A DNA stretch of 64,000 nucleotides, taken from Alphaproteobacteria bacterium (GTDB taxonomy: Bacteria; Pseudomonadota; Alphaproteobacteria; Puniceispirillales; Puniceispirillaceae). Position numbers and translations under genes: made by a program. Shown one piece after another: positions 23,646-31,914 of the stretch. The first letter of the stretch is position 1. Each line of letters begins with the position of its first letter. The notes beneath the pieces were generated by a model that was not told the DNA's origin, searched no databases, and worked only from the letters and a program-made list of their open reading frames with translations. The stretch covers positions 1 to 64,000 of the forward strand of contig RGCC01000001.1 in the NCBI GenBank assembly GCA_009919335.1, in the 5' to 3' direction.

Positions 23646-25199
23646 ATGGAAGAGGGCGAACAGCAAATCAGTGGCGATAACGCGCCCTATTTGACGATAA
23701 GCGAGCTATCGCGGGCGGTAAAGACCACCGTTGAGACCGCGTTCGAGTTTGTGCGGGTGCGGGCGGAAATTTCGCGCCCCAATAAGGCCCCGTCAGGCCA
23801 TCTTTATTTCACCCTAAAGGACGAGAAATCGACCCTTGCCGCGGTCTGTTGGAAAACCATGACAGCCAATTTGGCAGTTCAGCCCGAAGAGGGGCTTGAG
23901 GTGATTGTCACTGGCCGGCTGACAACTTTTGCAGGTCAGTCGAAATATCAAATGATCGTCAGCCAGATGGAAATTGCTGGCGAGGGGGCTTTGCTCAAAC
24001 AGCTAGAGGATCGCCGCCGAATGCTTGCCGCCGAAGGGCTGTTCGACGCGGAACGCAAAAAGAAAATACCAAAGATGCCAGCCGTGATTGGCGTGGTCAC
24101 AAGCCCAACCGGCGCCGTTATCCGCGATATTTTGCACCGGCTCCATGACCGGTTTGGGGTAAGGGTGTTGATATGGGGAACGCTGGTTCAAGGGCGTGAG
24201 GCGGCTGGACAGGTCGCCGCCGCAATTCGCGGCTTTGATGCGATGCCCGAGGATGGCTCTCTGCCACGGCCAGATTTATTGATTGTTGCGCGTGGCGGTG
24301 GTGCGTTAGAAGATTTATGGGCCTTTAATGAAGAGGCCGTGGTGCGCGCCGTTGCGGAATGCCGGATACCGGTAATTTCGGCAATTGGGCATGAGACTGA
24401 CACGACGTTGATTGACCATGCCGCTGATTTGCGCGCCCCAACCCCGACGGCAGCGGCCGAACTTGCAGTGCCGGTGAAAACTGATCTTGCCGCCCATATA
24501 AGTGAAATTGACGCACGGCTGATGCGTGCCACCGCGCAAAAGTTGCAAAATTCAGGGCAGCGCGCGGCGATGGCAGCACGCGGCCTGATTGATCCGGATG
24601 ACCTGATCCAGCGGCGGGCCGAAACATTGGATTATGCGCTAGGGGGGCTGGTGCGGGGGCTTGACCGGTGGTTGTCAGCGCGCACCGTGCGGCTGTCGGG
24701 ATTGGCGGGCCGCCTGCAACCGCCCGAAACCAAACTTGTCGCGGCGCATGGCCGCCTATCGCAGATTAGCCAGCGCTTTGATCAGCATCTTGCAAATGGC
24801 CTTAGCCAGCGCCAGCAAAAGCTTGATAATCTGGTCAAGCTGCTTGATGCCAACTCATTTGAGCGGGTGCTTGATCGCGGTTTTGCGCTGGTAACAGACA
24901 TAAGCGGAACGCCCATTAAACGTGCCGCAATAGCACCAGATCATGCGGCGGTCACGATCCGCTTTGCCGATGGGACGCGCGCCGCAATTTTGGGCCATGA
25001 TGATGCGCGTGCAAAACCCCAAAAAACCGGGCCTGACGCCCCGTCTGGTCAAAACCCATCAGGTCAGGACTCGTCTGGCCAAAACCCATCAGGTCAGGGC
25101 TCGTCTGGTCAAAATCACGCAACAGATAGCGCGCAGGCCGCGAAACCAAAACCGTCTAAAAAACCCAAAGCTGATGAACGGCAAGACACGTTATTTTAG
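23646..25199 (+). CDS. xseA: Exodeoxyribonuclease VII large subunit
   Basis: XseA is the catalytic subunit of exonuclease VII, which degrades single-stranded DNA. The 517-residue protein has an N-terminal OB-fold (residues about 20-115, HLYFTLKDEKSTLAAVCWK), the catalytic core with GVVTSPTGAVIRDI and ARGGGALEDLWAFNEEAVVRAV, and GHETDTTLIDHAADLRAPTPTAAAE. A long coiled coil follows. The last 50 residues are an unusual Ser-Gly-Gln-Asn repeat tail plus a Lys-rich end. The TAG stop lies in the first unit of a tandem-repeat array. xseB is not adjacent. Confidence 0.95.
   Translation: MEEGEQQISGDNAPYLTISELSRAVKTTVETAFEFVRVRAEISRPNKAPSGHLYFTLKDEKSTLAAVCWKTMTANLAVQPEEGLEVIVTGRLTTFAGQSKYQMIVSQMEIAGEGALLKQLEDRRRMLAAEGLFDAERKKKIPKMPAVIGVVTSPTGAVIRDILHRLHDRFGVRVLIWGTLVQGREAAGQVAAAIRGFDAMPEDGSLPRPDLLIVARGGGALEDLWAFNEEAVVRAVAECRIPVISAIGHETDTTLIDHAADLRAPTPTAAAELAVPVKTDLAAHISEIDARLMRATAQKLQNSGQRAAMAARGLIDPDDLIQRRAETLDYALGGLVRGLDRWLSARTVRLSGLAGRLQPPETKLVAAHGRLSQISQRFDQHLANGLSQRQQKLDNLVKLLDANSFERVLDRGFALVTDISGTPIKRAAIAPDHAAVTIRFADGTRAAILGHDDARAKPQKTGPDAPSGQNPSGQDSSGQNPSGQGSSGQNHATDSAQAAKPKPSKKPKADERQDTLF
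25041..25118. repeat. 30-bp tandem repeat in the xseA C-terminal tail
   Basis: Two full 30-bp units (25041-25070, 25071-25100) and a partial third (25101-25118) encode PSGQN/SSGQN/PSGQG-type pentapeptides. Each 30-mer is itself two similar 15-mers. The array is in frame and adds a flexible polar tail not found in usual XseA proteins. Confidence 0.9.
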
Positions 25200-25250
25200 C
25201 CGGATTTTAGCGGGGTTTTTAGCGGATTTTTTAGCTAGGTTTTAGCTAGA
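25194..25250. repeat. Five-unit 11-13 bp tandem array between xseA and lpxL
   Basis: The units are TTTTAGCCGGA, TTTTAGCGGGG, TTTTTAGCGGA, TTTTTTAGCTAGG and TTTTAGCTAGA. They fill the gap between two convergent genes. The xseA stop (TAG, 25197-25199) is in unit 1, and the lpxL stop (reverse of CTA, 25246-25248) is in unit 5. Each unit contains TAG on the plus strand. Units 4 and 5 also contain CTAG, hence a stop on both strands. Confidence 0.9.
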
Positions 25251-26139
25251 TTTTCTTGCCCCAACGCCGATGCGGCCAAAACCATTGTTCAGGCGCGGCG
25301 CGAATCCAGCTCTCGATTTCTGCGTTGATTGCGGTTGCTAAAGCCAGAACGGCGGCATCATCGGCCGTCGCTGGCAGTTCGATCGGCGGCGAAATGGTGA
25401 CGCGGAACCGGCAGCCATCGAGCCGCTCGGTTCGCATATAAAGCAATGGTGCCTGCTTCTTGATGGCGACTTTGATATGGCCGATTGAGGTGCGCGCCGG
25501 ATGACCAAAAAACGGCACTGATTTGCCCTCACGAAGCTGTTGGTCGACAAGCAGGCACATCATCTGGCCTTTTCGAAGTGACGTGACCATGCCAAGCGCC
25601 GCCTCGCGGCCTTTGCGATAGATATCACCGCCATAGGTTTGCTGGCGGCGATGTAAAAGCCCGGATAACAGCGGATTGTTCAATGGCCGATAGATGGCCG
25701 CCACCTTTTTGCCGGTGGATAGCGCCGCAAACGGGCCAAATTCCCAATTTCCAATATGCGCGCCAATCAGAAACCCGCCGCGATCAATCGCCGGTAGATG
25801 CTCTAGCCCGACAAATTCAACCCAGCCCTTATCAACGATCGAATTGATATGCGGATATTCGCCAATGACCCGCCCTAAATTACCCCACATCGCGCGCAGG
25901 ATCCGGTCCTTTTCCTGCTGGTCAAGCTCGGGCATTGCATGATTGATATTCTGCAGGGCGCGTTTGTGCCATGGGGTCAATGGTGCCAAAAGCCCCAGAA
26001 TAAATCCCATCGCAGCACTGGCAAAGCGCGCCGGTAACAGCCGCGCAAAATAGAACAGCCCAAAGCCAAGCAAAGCCTCAATTGGCCAGCGGATCATTTG
26101 CCAAAAGCGTTTTTGCACAAGCGTTGCCGAGCGCACCAT
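25246..26139 (-). CDS. lpxL: Lipid A biosynthesis acyltransferase (LpxL/HtrB family)
   Basis: The 297-residue LpxL/LpxM-type acyltransferase adds a secondary acyl chain to Kdo-lipid A at the inner membrane. It has an N-terminal membrane anchor (residues about 12-50), the catalytic H-x4-(D/E) motif in IGAHIGNWEFG (residues about 127-137), and VDQQLREGKSVPFFGHPA. It is the last gene of the DUF374-waaA-lpxK-lpxL run, five bases after lpxK. Which acyl chain it transfers cannot be read from sequence. Confidence 0.9.
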   Translation of the reverse strand: MVRSATLVQKRFWQMIRWPIEALLGFGLFYFARLLPARFASAAMGFILGLLAPLTPWHKRALQNINHAMPELDQQEKDRILRAMWGNLGRVIGEYPHINSIVDKGWVEFVGLEHLPAIDRGGFLIGAHIGNWEFGPFAALSTGKKVAAIYRPLNNPLLSGLLHRRQQTYGGDIYRKGREAALGMVTSLRKGQMMCLLVDQQLREGKSVPFFGHPARTSIGHIKVAIKKQAPLLYMRTERLDGCRFRVTISPPIELPATADDAAVLALATAINAEIESWIRAAPEQWFWPHRRWGKKI

Positions 26140-26144
26140 TGGGG

Positions 26145-27134
26145 TCAGGCTCCCTTTCCGGCGATTGTCGCGACGATGGTATCGAGCAGGCTATCGGCGT
26201 TTTCAAGATCGAGGGTCACTGGCAAAAACCCAACGCGCTCACGCCATTCTGCGGGCAGGCGCACCCAGTCTTTTTTGGTGGTGATTAGGGCCGCCCCCAG
26301 TCTGGCTGCATCTTCTTGCAACCTAACCAGATCAGCCTCACTATAGGGATGATGATCGGCAAAGGCTAACTCGCGAACGATGTTTACACCGGCATCACGC
26401 AAGGTGGTAAAGAACCGCTTTGGTCTGCCAATCCCGGCAAAGGCCAGAACGGGGTTCCCGTCAAATGCGTCAATAGTGCTCGCATCCGCGGATAGATTGC
26501 CGCTAAAAACCGGCATATGAGGCCGCAATGAAGCGGCAATCGCTGTTTCATCTCGACCATTTATAATGGCAGCCTGAATGGTCTTTAGACCGGATTGAAA
26601 GCCGATACGAAGCGGCCCTGCCGGAATGAGCCAGCCATTGCCAATACCAACATTGCCGTCAAACACACCAATCGCAAAATCCTTGGCGATATAGGGGTTT
26701 TGCAGGCCATCATCCATCAAGATTACATCATGCTGACCAGTTGCCGCAATCACTGCCGCACCAGCGACACGGTCACGCGCCACCAGAACATCGCGGCTTT
26801 CGGCCAGCATCAGGGCTTCATCACCGACATCGTTGGCATGATGCAGGCTGTGATCAACCCATTGCGGTCGCTGCGCCGTTCCGCCATAGCCGCGGATTAA
26901 GATTGCAGGTTTATGGCCGCGATCCTTTAGCTGGTCATAGAGGAATGACGAAACTGGGGTTTTGCCGGTGCCGCCAGCACTGAAATTTCCGATGCAAATC
27001 ACCGGTAATACCGCCGCTGTTTCCTGTGCCATCCGGTTGCGAATGGCGGTTGCCACGGCCCATAGGCCAGCCGCTGGCAACAATAATGCCGCAATCACGC
27101 CGCGGCTTGTCCAGAAATCGGGTGTTTTTATCAT
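26145..27134 (-). CDS. lpxK: Tetraacyldisaccharide 4'-kinase
   Basis: LpxK phosphorylates the 4' position of the lipid A disaccharide precursor. The 329-residue protein has a short N-terminal membrane anchor, a P-loop in GNFSAGGTGKTP (residues about 49-60), ILIRGYGG, GDEALMLAE and the conserved MDDGLQNP. All family landmarks are present at normal spacing. It lies between waaA and lpxL on the same strand. Confidence 0.95.
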   Translation of the reverse strand: MIKTPDFWTSRGVIAALLLPAAGLWAVATAIRNRMAQETAAVLPVICIGNFSAGGTGKTPVSSFLYDQLKDRGHKPAILIRGYGGTAQRPQWVDHSLHHANDVGDEALMLAESRDVLVARDRVAGAAVIAATGQHDVILMDDGLQNPYIAKDFAIGVFDGNVGIGNGWLIPAGPLRIGFQSGLKTIQAAIINGRDETAIAASLRPHMPVFSGNLSADASTIDAFDGNPVLAFAGIGRPKRFFTTLRDAGVNIVRELAFADHHPYSEADLVRLQEDAARLGAALITTKKDWVRLPAEWRERVGFLPVTLDLENADSLLDTIVATIAGKGA

Positions 27135-27189
27135 CGGTTAATCACGGGTGGCTGTTTCATTATCTCATCTAATGGCTATTTTTGTTCAG

Positions 27190-28512
27190 CTACCTGTTGC
27201 TCAGTAGCGTGCAGTCCAGAATTTGTTTTGCGGCGACCTCGCACCGGCGGGCGGCAGTGTCGGCATAGGTTTTGGCAGCGGCGGCAATCTGTCGGCGTTT
27301 ATCTTTATCATCTATTATGCCGCGCGCCAATCTGGCCAGCTGTTGGCCTGTTGCCGTTGCATCAGTCACAGCATCCTCGGCGATATCAAACACCACCCCC
27401 GCATCACGAAGACCAGCAAATTCGGCGGTGTTTTTGAAAATATGTGGGCCGGTGATAATCGGCAAGCCGAAAGCGGCTGGCTCAAGCGGGTTATGCCCGC
27501 CTTTTGGCGCAAAAGCGCCGCCAAGAACAACCAGATCGGCAAGGCTGAAAAGACTGCCCAATTCCCCAAAACTGTCCATAATATAAATATTGTGATCCGG
27601 TGATGGCCACTGGCCGCGGCTGCGTTGTGGTGCATGATTGCTGTCTGCTGCAATTCTGGCGCCCCGGTGCGGATGTCGCGGCGCGATGATCGTTAACCAG
27701 TTATCGCCGTGTTCTGTGTCGGTAAGCGCGTTTGCGGCGGCAATGATGCTGGCATCTTCACCTTCATGCGTTGAGGCAGCAAGCAAGACATGGCGAGAGC
27801 CAATGGCTGTTTTCAGCTGTTTGCTAAGCGCTGGATCAACTGCCGCCAGCGAGCCTAGCTTTAAGGATCCTAAAACAGTAATACTAGCCGCGTCTGCGCC
27901 AAGAGTTTCGAACTGGCTGGCCTGTTGTTCATTAACGGCGAATATGTGCTGCGGCGCCGAAAAAACGGCCTTTGCCATGACCGGTTGTCGCTGCCAACGG
28001 AGAAAGGCGTCACGCGATAATTGTGACGAGGCAAACACGATCGGAACGGATTTGGCGGCGGTTCGGGTAATCAGGTTAGGCCAGAAATCGGACTCGATAA
28101 AAATAGCCAGCACTGGATTTGTTTTCGCTAAAAACCGGTCAACAAAAAGCGGATGGTCAAGCGGCTGAAACGCGTGCGAAAGGCAAACGCCCTTGGCGAT
28201 TTCCTTTTCAACCATCGCGGCGGCGCTGACCGTGTTGGTGGTGATCAGCAATTTAGCTGTTGGCAATTCGTCGATAAGCGCCGTGGCCAGGCCAATCGCG
28301 GCAACAGTCTCACCAACGCTGACCGCGTGAATCCAGATTACCTCGCCCTGTTCCTGATCGCCAATTGAGCCTTGATCAAAATGAGGTAAGCCATAGCGGT
28401 CTTGAAGGCGGGCAATTACCTCCTTGCCGCGCCATGCACGCCAGCGCAGCAAAATTGGAATTACCGGACGAAGCAGATGCCAGATAAAATTATAGAGGGC
28501 GAATCTTATCAT
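27190..28512 (-). CDS. waaA: 3-deoxy-D-manno-octulosonic acid (Kdo) transferase
   Basis: WaaA transfers Kdo to the lipid A precursor. The 440-residue GT-B glycosyltransferase has an N-terminal membrane anchor, IHAVSVGETVAAIGLATAL (acceptor-site region with the catalytic-type Glu), ESDFWPNLI, and the donor-binding C-terminal half with ASTHEGED and GGAFAPKGGHNPLEPAAFG. Residues from GGHN to EPA are the CMP-Kdo-binding signature. It sits 13 bases after the DUF374 gene. Confidence 0.95.
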   Translation of the reverse strand: MIRFALYNFIWHLLRPVIPILLRWRAWRGKEVIARLQDRYGLPHFDQGSIGDQEQGEVIWIHAVSVGETVAAIGLATALIDELPTAKLLITTNTVSAAAMVEKEIAKGVCLSHAFQPLDHPLFVDRFLAKTNPVLAIFIESDFWPNLITRTAAKSVPIVFASSQLSRDAFLRWQRQPVMAKAVFSAPQHIFAVNEQQASQFETLGADAASITVLGSLKLGSLAAVDPALSKQLKTAIGSRHVLLAASTHEGEDASIIAAANALTDTEHGDNWLTIIAPRHPHRGARIAADSNHAPQRSRGQWPSPDHNIYIMDSFGELGSLFSLADLVVLGGAFAPKGGHNPLEPAAFGLPIITGPHIFKNTAEFAGLRDAGVVFDIAEDAVTDATATGQQLARLARGIIDDKDKRRQIAAAAKTYADTAARRCEVAAKQILDCTLLSNR

Positions 28513-28525
28513 ATCAGTTTGGTCA

Positions 28526-29197
28526 TCATGGCAGCTCGGTCATCAGCCGGTCCAACGCATCGGCCTGCTTGTTCAGCGCGATTTCAAGCTGATTGCGCGC
28601 CTGCTCAAGCTGGTCTTTGCCGATGTCGTCAAGGTAAATTGGATCGCCGATGATGAACCGCCCGCGGGCAAAGGGTTTCGGAATAATAAGGCGATCCCAT
28701 CCAGTGGCTCGCCAATAGCGGTCAACAGCCCAGCACATTGGTACAATCGGTTTGCCAGCAATTTGCGCAATCGCAACAGGCCCAAGCGCCGATTTTCGGG
28801 CTGGCCCCCGCGGGCCATCCGGGGTGATCGCAACAGACTCGCCGCGATCAAGTACCCGCTTTAGCCCGCGCAAGCCCGATAGCGGGTTGCGGTTTGAGCT
28901 GCCCCACACGGTTTTTACCCCGAAACAGCCAATAGCGTGCGACATCATCCGGCCATCTGCGTGCGGTGATTGCAACGCGTAAAGCGCATAGGCCGACGGC
29001 CAAAGCCATGGCATGGCCATCACCCGTTCATGCCAAAACACCATGATGATGCCATCCTGACTTGCCATAAATTTATCAGATTTTTCTTTATCAACCGTGC
29101 GCCATCTTACGGTGATCATTAAAAGCGCGATGATGCTGCCAATTGTCCAGCCGACAAGGGCATTGCCAAATGGCGATCGTATCAATTTTTTTATCAT
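28526..29197 (-). CDS. Lysophospholipid acyltransferase family protein (DUF374)
   Basis: The 223-residue protein has an N-terminal transmembrane segment and a DUF374 domain, with ITPDGPRGPARKSALG (residues about 125-140) and an upstream FWHERVMAMPWLW carrying the probable H-x4-(D/E)-type site. DUF374 genes next to waaA and lpxK are usual in alphaproteobacteria and probably acylate an envelope lipid, but the exact acceptor is not established. It is the promoter-proximal gene of the lipid A run. The ATG at 29197 has CAGG upstream. Confidence 0.85.
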   Translation of the reverse strand: MIKKLIRSPFGNALVGWTIGSIIALLMITVRWRTVDKEKSDKFMASQDGIIMVFWHERVMAMPWLWPSAYALYALQSPHADGRMMSHAIGCFGVKTVWGSSNRNPLSGLRGLKRVLDRGESVAITPDGPRGPARKSALGPVAIAQIAGKPIVPMCWAVDRYWRATGWDRLIIPKPFARGRFIIGDPIYLDDIGKDQLEQARNQLEIALNKQADALDRLMTELP

Positions 29198-29465
29198 GCG
29201 CCTGAAACTGCTTTGAGGTTAAATCATCCAACGTCAAAACCTTAGCACGCAACAGGTTATTTTCGGAATGGGGTAATTTCAGGAGAGGGTGATATATAGA
29301 TAGCCGATTAATCGTCACACGGCGATCAGGCAATTGCCGTTTCACAAATTTTTTCCAAACAGAGATCAATGCTTTTGGATTGGACGCCAAATTGCTACTA
29401 TCGTCAAAGGGCAACGCTGTGTCTGATAGGCCCTCTTGATTGATAGGATTACCGGCTTGACCGAA
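29198..29465. other. Divergent intergenic region between DUF374 gene and msbA
   Basis: This 268-base region must hold the promoters of the lipid A run (minus strand) and msbA (plus strand). I see AT-rich tracts at about 29290-29300 and 29340-29360 but no convincing -35/-10 pair. Open frames here lack ribosome binding sites and coding character. Confidence 0.35.
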
Positions 29466-31232
29466 ATGAAGCGCTCAAAACAGGTCAATCGTGACATCAT
29501 CAGGCGGATATGGCAGGGCTGGATTGTCGGCTATTTGCCGCGCTTGATTGGTGCGTTTTTATTGATGATTGTCGTTGCTGCCAGCGCGTCAGCCTATCCG
29601 TTATTGACCAAACATATCTTTAACGGGCTTGCCGAGGGCAGGGCTAGCGAGATCATCTGGCTGGCACCGCCGGTAATCATTTTATTTGCGCTGGTAAAAG
29701 GCACAGCGTTATTCGCCCAAACAGTCATGGTCAATGCGCTAGCCTTGCGGGTCAGCACCGATTTACAAAAGGACATGGCAAAAACACTGATCGAGGCTGA
29801 TCTTGCGACGATTAGCCGTGAGCCGGCCGGGGTGTTTATGTCGCGCATCATGAATGATTTGAATCTGGTGCGTGAAGCGCTCGTTCGATTGGCGAATAAT
29901 CTGGTTCGCGATAGCCTGACCGTCGTTGTCCTAATCGGTGCGATGATCTGGCTTGATTGGGTGATGGCGCTTGTTGTGATCGGGGTTTATCCGTTGGCAA
30001 TAGGGCCGATTATCCGCATCGGAAACCGCCAGCGAAAGGCATCAGGTAACCTGCAAACCCATATGGAAAGCGTTACCGCGTTGCTTGCCGAAACCCTGAA
30101 CGGGGCGCGGATGGTCAAGGCCTATCAGCGTGAAGATGCAGAAACTGGGCGAACGCATGAGGCATTTGATGGGCTTTATAACCGGCTCGTTGGGCTGTTG
30201 ACCGGCCGCGCCAAGATTGATCCGATCCTTGAAGTTGTTGGTGGTGTTGCGGTTGGCGGCGTTGTTGCGCTGGCGAGCTGGCGCGTGGCTAATGGTGATA
30301 TGCAGGTTGGTGATGTAATCGCCTTTATCACCACGCTTATTCTTTTGGTGCAGCCGGTTCGGGCGATCGGCACATTGAATGCGGTGACCCAAGAAGGGCT
30401 TGCTGCCTGTGAGAGGATCCTGACACTTTTGGATACGCCGCGCCGGATTACCGATCGGCCGGATGCGCTGCCGCTGACAGTGAAAAAGGGGCAACTGGTC
30501 TTTGATAATGTCGGTTTCACCTACAGCGAAGGCAGTTCTAGCGCCCTTGATGGCATCAGCTTTACCGCAAAGGCTGGGCAGACAATCGCGCTGGTGGGCC
30601 CTAGCGGTGCTGGCAAAACCACGGTGATTAATCTTTTGCCGCGTTTTTTTGAGGCAAGCAGCGGCGTGATAAAAATTGATGATCAGCCGATCTGTGATGT
30701 GCAGATTGCCAGCCTGCGCCGTGCTGTGGCGCTGGTCAGTCAGGAATCGGTACTATTTGATGATACAGTCGCGGCCAATATCGGCTTTGGTCGCGCCGGT
30801 GCCAGCCGCAAAGACATTGAGGCAGCCGCCCGCGCGGCGGCGGCTGATAGCTTTATCAAGGCCTTGCCAAATGGCTATGACACGATGGTCGGGGCAATGG
30901 GGAACCGGTTGTCCGGCGGACAGCGCCAACGTATTGCGATTGCAAGGGCAATGCTAAAGGACGCGCCGATTTTACTGCTGGATGAGGCGACGGCCGCGCT
31001 TGATGCCGAGTCTGAACAGCAGGTTCAAGCTGCTTTGCAAAAATTACAGTCTGGGCGCACGACACTTGTGGTCGCGCATCGGCTGGCAACGGTACGCAAC
31101 GCCGATCTCATCCTTGTTTTGGAATCGGGGCGGATTACCGAGCAGGGAACACATGAAACGCTAATGGCGAAAAATGGTCTCTACAGCAAACTATGTCAGC
31201 TGCAATTTTTTGATGATGACGCGGCGCATTGA
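29466..31232 (+). CDS. msbA: Lipid A export ABC transporter, MsbA-like
   Basis: The 588-residue half-transporter has six N-terminal transmembrane segments (residues about 20-310) and a C-terminal ABC domain. Visible are Walker A VGPSGAGKTT, the Q-loop SQESVLF, signature LSGGQRQRIAIARAM, Walker B ILLLDEATAALD and the H-loop VAHRLAT. Its position divergent from waaA, lpxK and lpxL supports lipid A-core flipping as substrate, though ABC exporters of this type are hard to assign by sequence alone. I use the ATG giving MKRSKQ. A TTG ten codons upstream has no better ribosome binding site. Confidence 0.88.
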   Translation: MKRSKQVNRDIIRRIWQGWIVGYLPRLIGAFLLMIVVAASASAYPLLTKHIFNGLAEGRASEIIWLAPPVIILFALVKGTALFAQTVMVNALALRVSTDLQKDMAKTLIEADLATISREPAGVFMSRIMNDLNLVREALVRLANNLVRDSLTVVVLIGAMIWLDWVMALVVIGVYPLAIGPIIRIGNRQRKASGNLQTHMESVTALLAETLNGARMVKAYQREDAETGRTHEAFDGLYNRLVGLLTGRAKIDPILEVVGGVAVGGVVALASWRVANGDMQVGDVIAFITTLILLVQPVRAIGTLNAVTQEGLAACERILTLLDTPRRITDRPDALPLTVKKGQLVFDNVGFTYSEGSSSALDGISFTAKAGQTIALVGPSGAGKTTVINLLPRFFEASSGVIKIDDQPICDVQIASLRRAVALVSQESVLFDDTVAANIGFGRAGASRKDIEAAARAAAADSFIKALPNGYDTMVGAMGNRLSGGQRQRIAIARAMLKDAPILLLDEATAALDAESEQQVQAALQKLQSGRTTLVVAHRLATVRNADLILVLESGRITEQGTHETLMAKNGLYSKLCQLQFFDDDAAH

Positions 31233-31338
31233 TTTTGCCAGCTAATGATCTTGTGCATTTTTCTTCGTAATTTTGCGGGCTATTTTTTTGGCTATTTTTT
31301 GGCAACGCTATTCGCGGCGCAGAATGCTGTCGGTCAGC

Positions 31339-31914
31339 CTAACCGCCCAGCCTTGCGCGATAAAGCATGCCAGCATCTTCATACGGGATGTAGGCCTCAA
31401 AAAACGCATCAAGAAGGCCGGTTTTGGCAGCTTTTACATGACCATATTTCCATGCAAGCTGGGTCATGGCAACACGGGCAGGCTGCTGTTTGGCAATCAG
31501 CAGATACAGCGCCGACATCAAACCGGCGCGATCCGCCCCCGATTTGCAATGCATTAATGCTGGCGTTTTTAGTGCAGCGAACAGATCGCGTGCTTCATAC
31601 AGCATATCTTTGGATGGGGCGGCGCGTGATCGGGCGGTAAAGTCCAGAAGAGTGATCCCCGCCTTGGCACAGGCCTCGGCTTCAAGCTGCCAGCCGCCAT
31701 CTTGGCGTGGCCCCCGTAAATTGATAATGGTTTTGATGCCAGCCTGTCCCAGCGCAGCAATGCGCGATGGTCCGGGTTGATTGCTGCGCCAGATCCCGTC
31801 ACTGACAAGGTGCTGATTATGCCAGCAAAGACGCAAAAACCCGTGATCTTTGAAGATCAGGTCAAGCCAGTCGACAACCCCGCGCCGCTGGCCCGACGGG
31901 GCGCGCCATTTCAT
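31339..31914 (-). CDS. Dual-specificity/tyrosine phosphatase-like protein
   Basis: The 191-residue protein has a Cys-based phosphatase domain. The catalytic loop reads MHCKSGADRAGL (C-x5-R, residues about 121-132). The upstream strand KTIINLRGPR and the general layout match the DSP-like phosphatase group found in many proteobacteria. The usual acid residue could be the Asp of LLDFTARS. The substrate is unknown. The start overlaps the pmbA stop region (31911-31914), so it is expressed with pmbA. It has no signal peptide. Confidence 0.82.
   Translation of the reverse strand: MKWRAPSGQRRGVVDWLDLIFKDHGFLRLCWHNQHLVSDGIWRSNQPGPSRIAALGQAGIKTIINLRGPRQDGGWQLEAEACAKAGITLLDFTARSRAAPSKDMLYEARDLFAALKTPALMHCKSGADRAGLMSALYLLIAKQQPARVAMTQLAWKYGHVKAAKTGLLDAFFEAYIPYEDAGMLYRARLGG

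Noticed and set aside
25041-25250. Closely spaced repeats that could suggest a CRISPR array
   Set aside because: Units are 11-30 bp, directly adjacent without unique spacers, and partly inside the xseA coding frame. No cas genes are nearby.
29091-29414. 107-codon minus-strand open frame overlapping the DUF374 start
   Set aside because: No ribosome binding site. It overlaps a well-supported gene in another frame, and its composition is not protein-like.
31278-31300. GGCTATTTTTT tandem pair downstream of msbA
   Set aside because: The similarity is mostly a T run with a short GGCTA, too little to call a duplication with confidence, though it fits the pattern seen at other gene ends.
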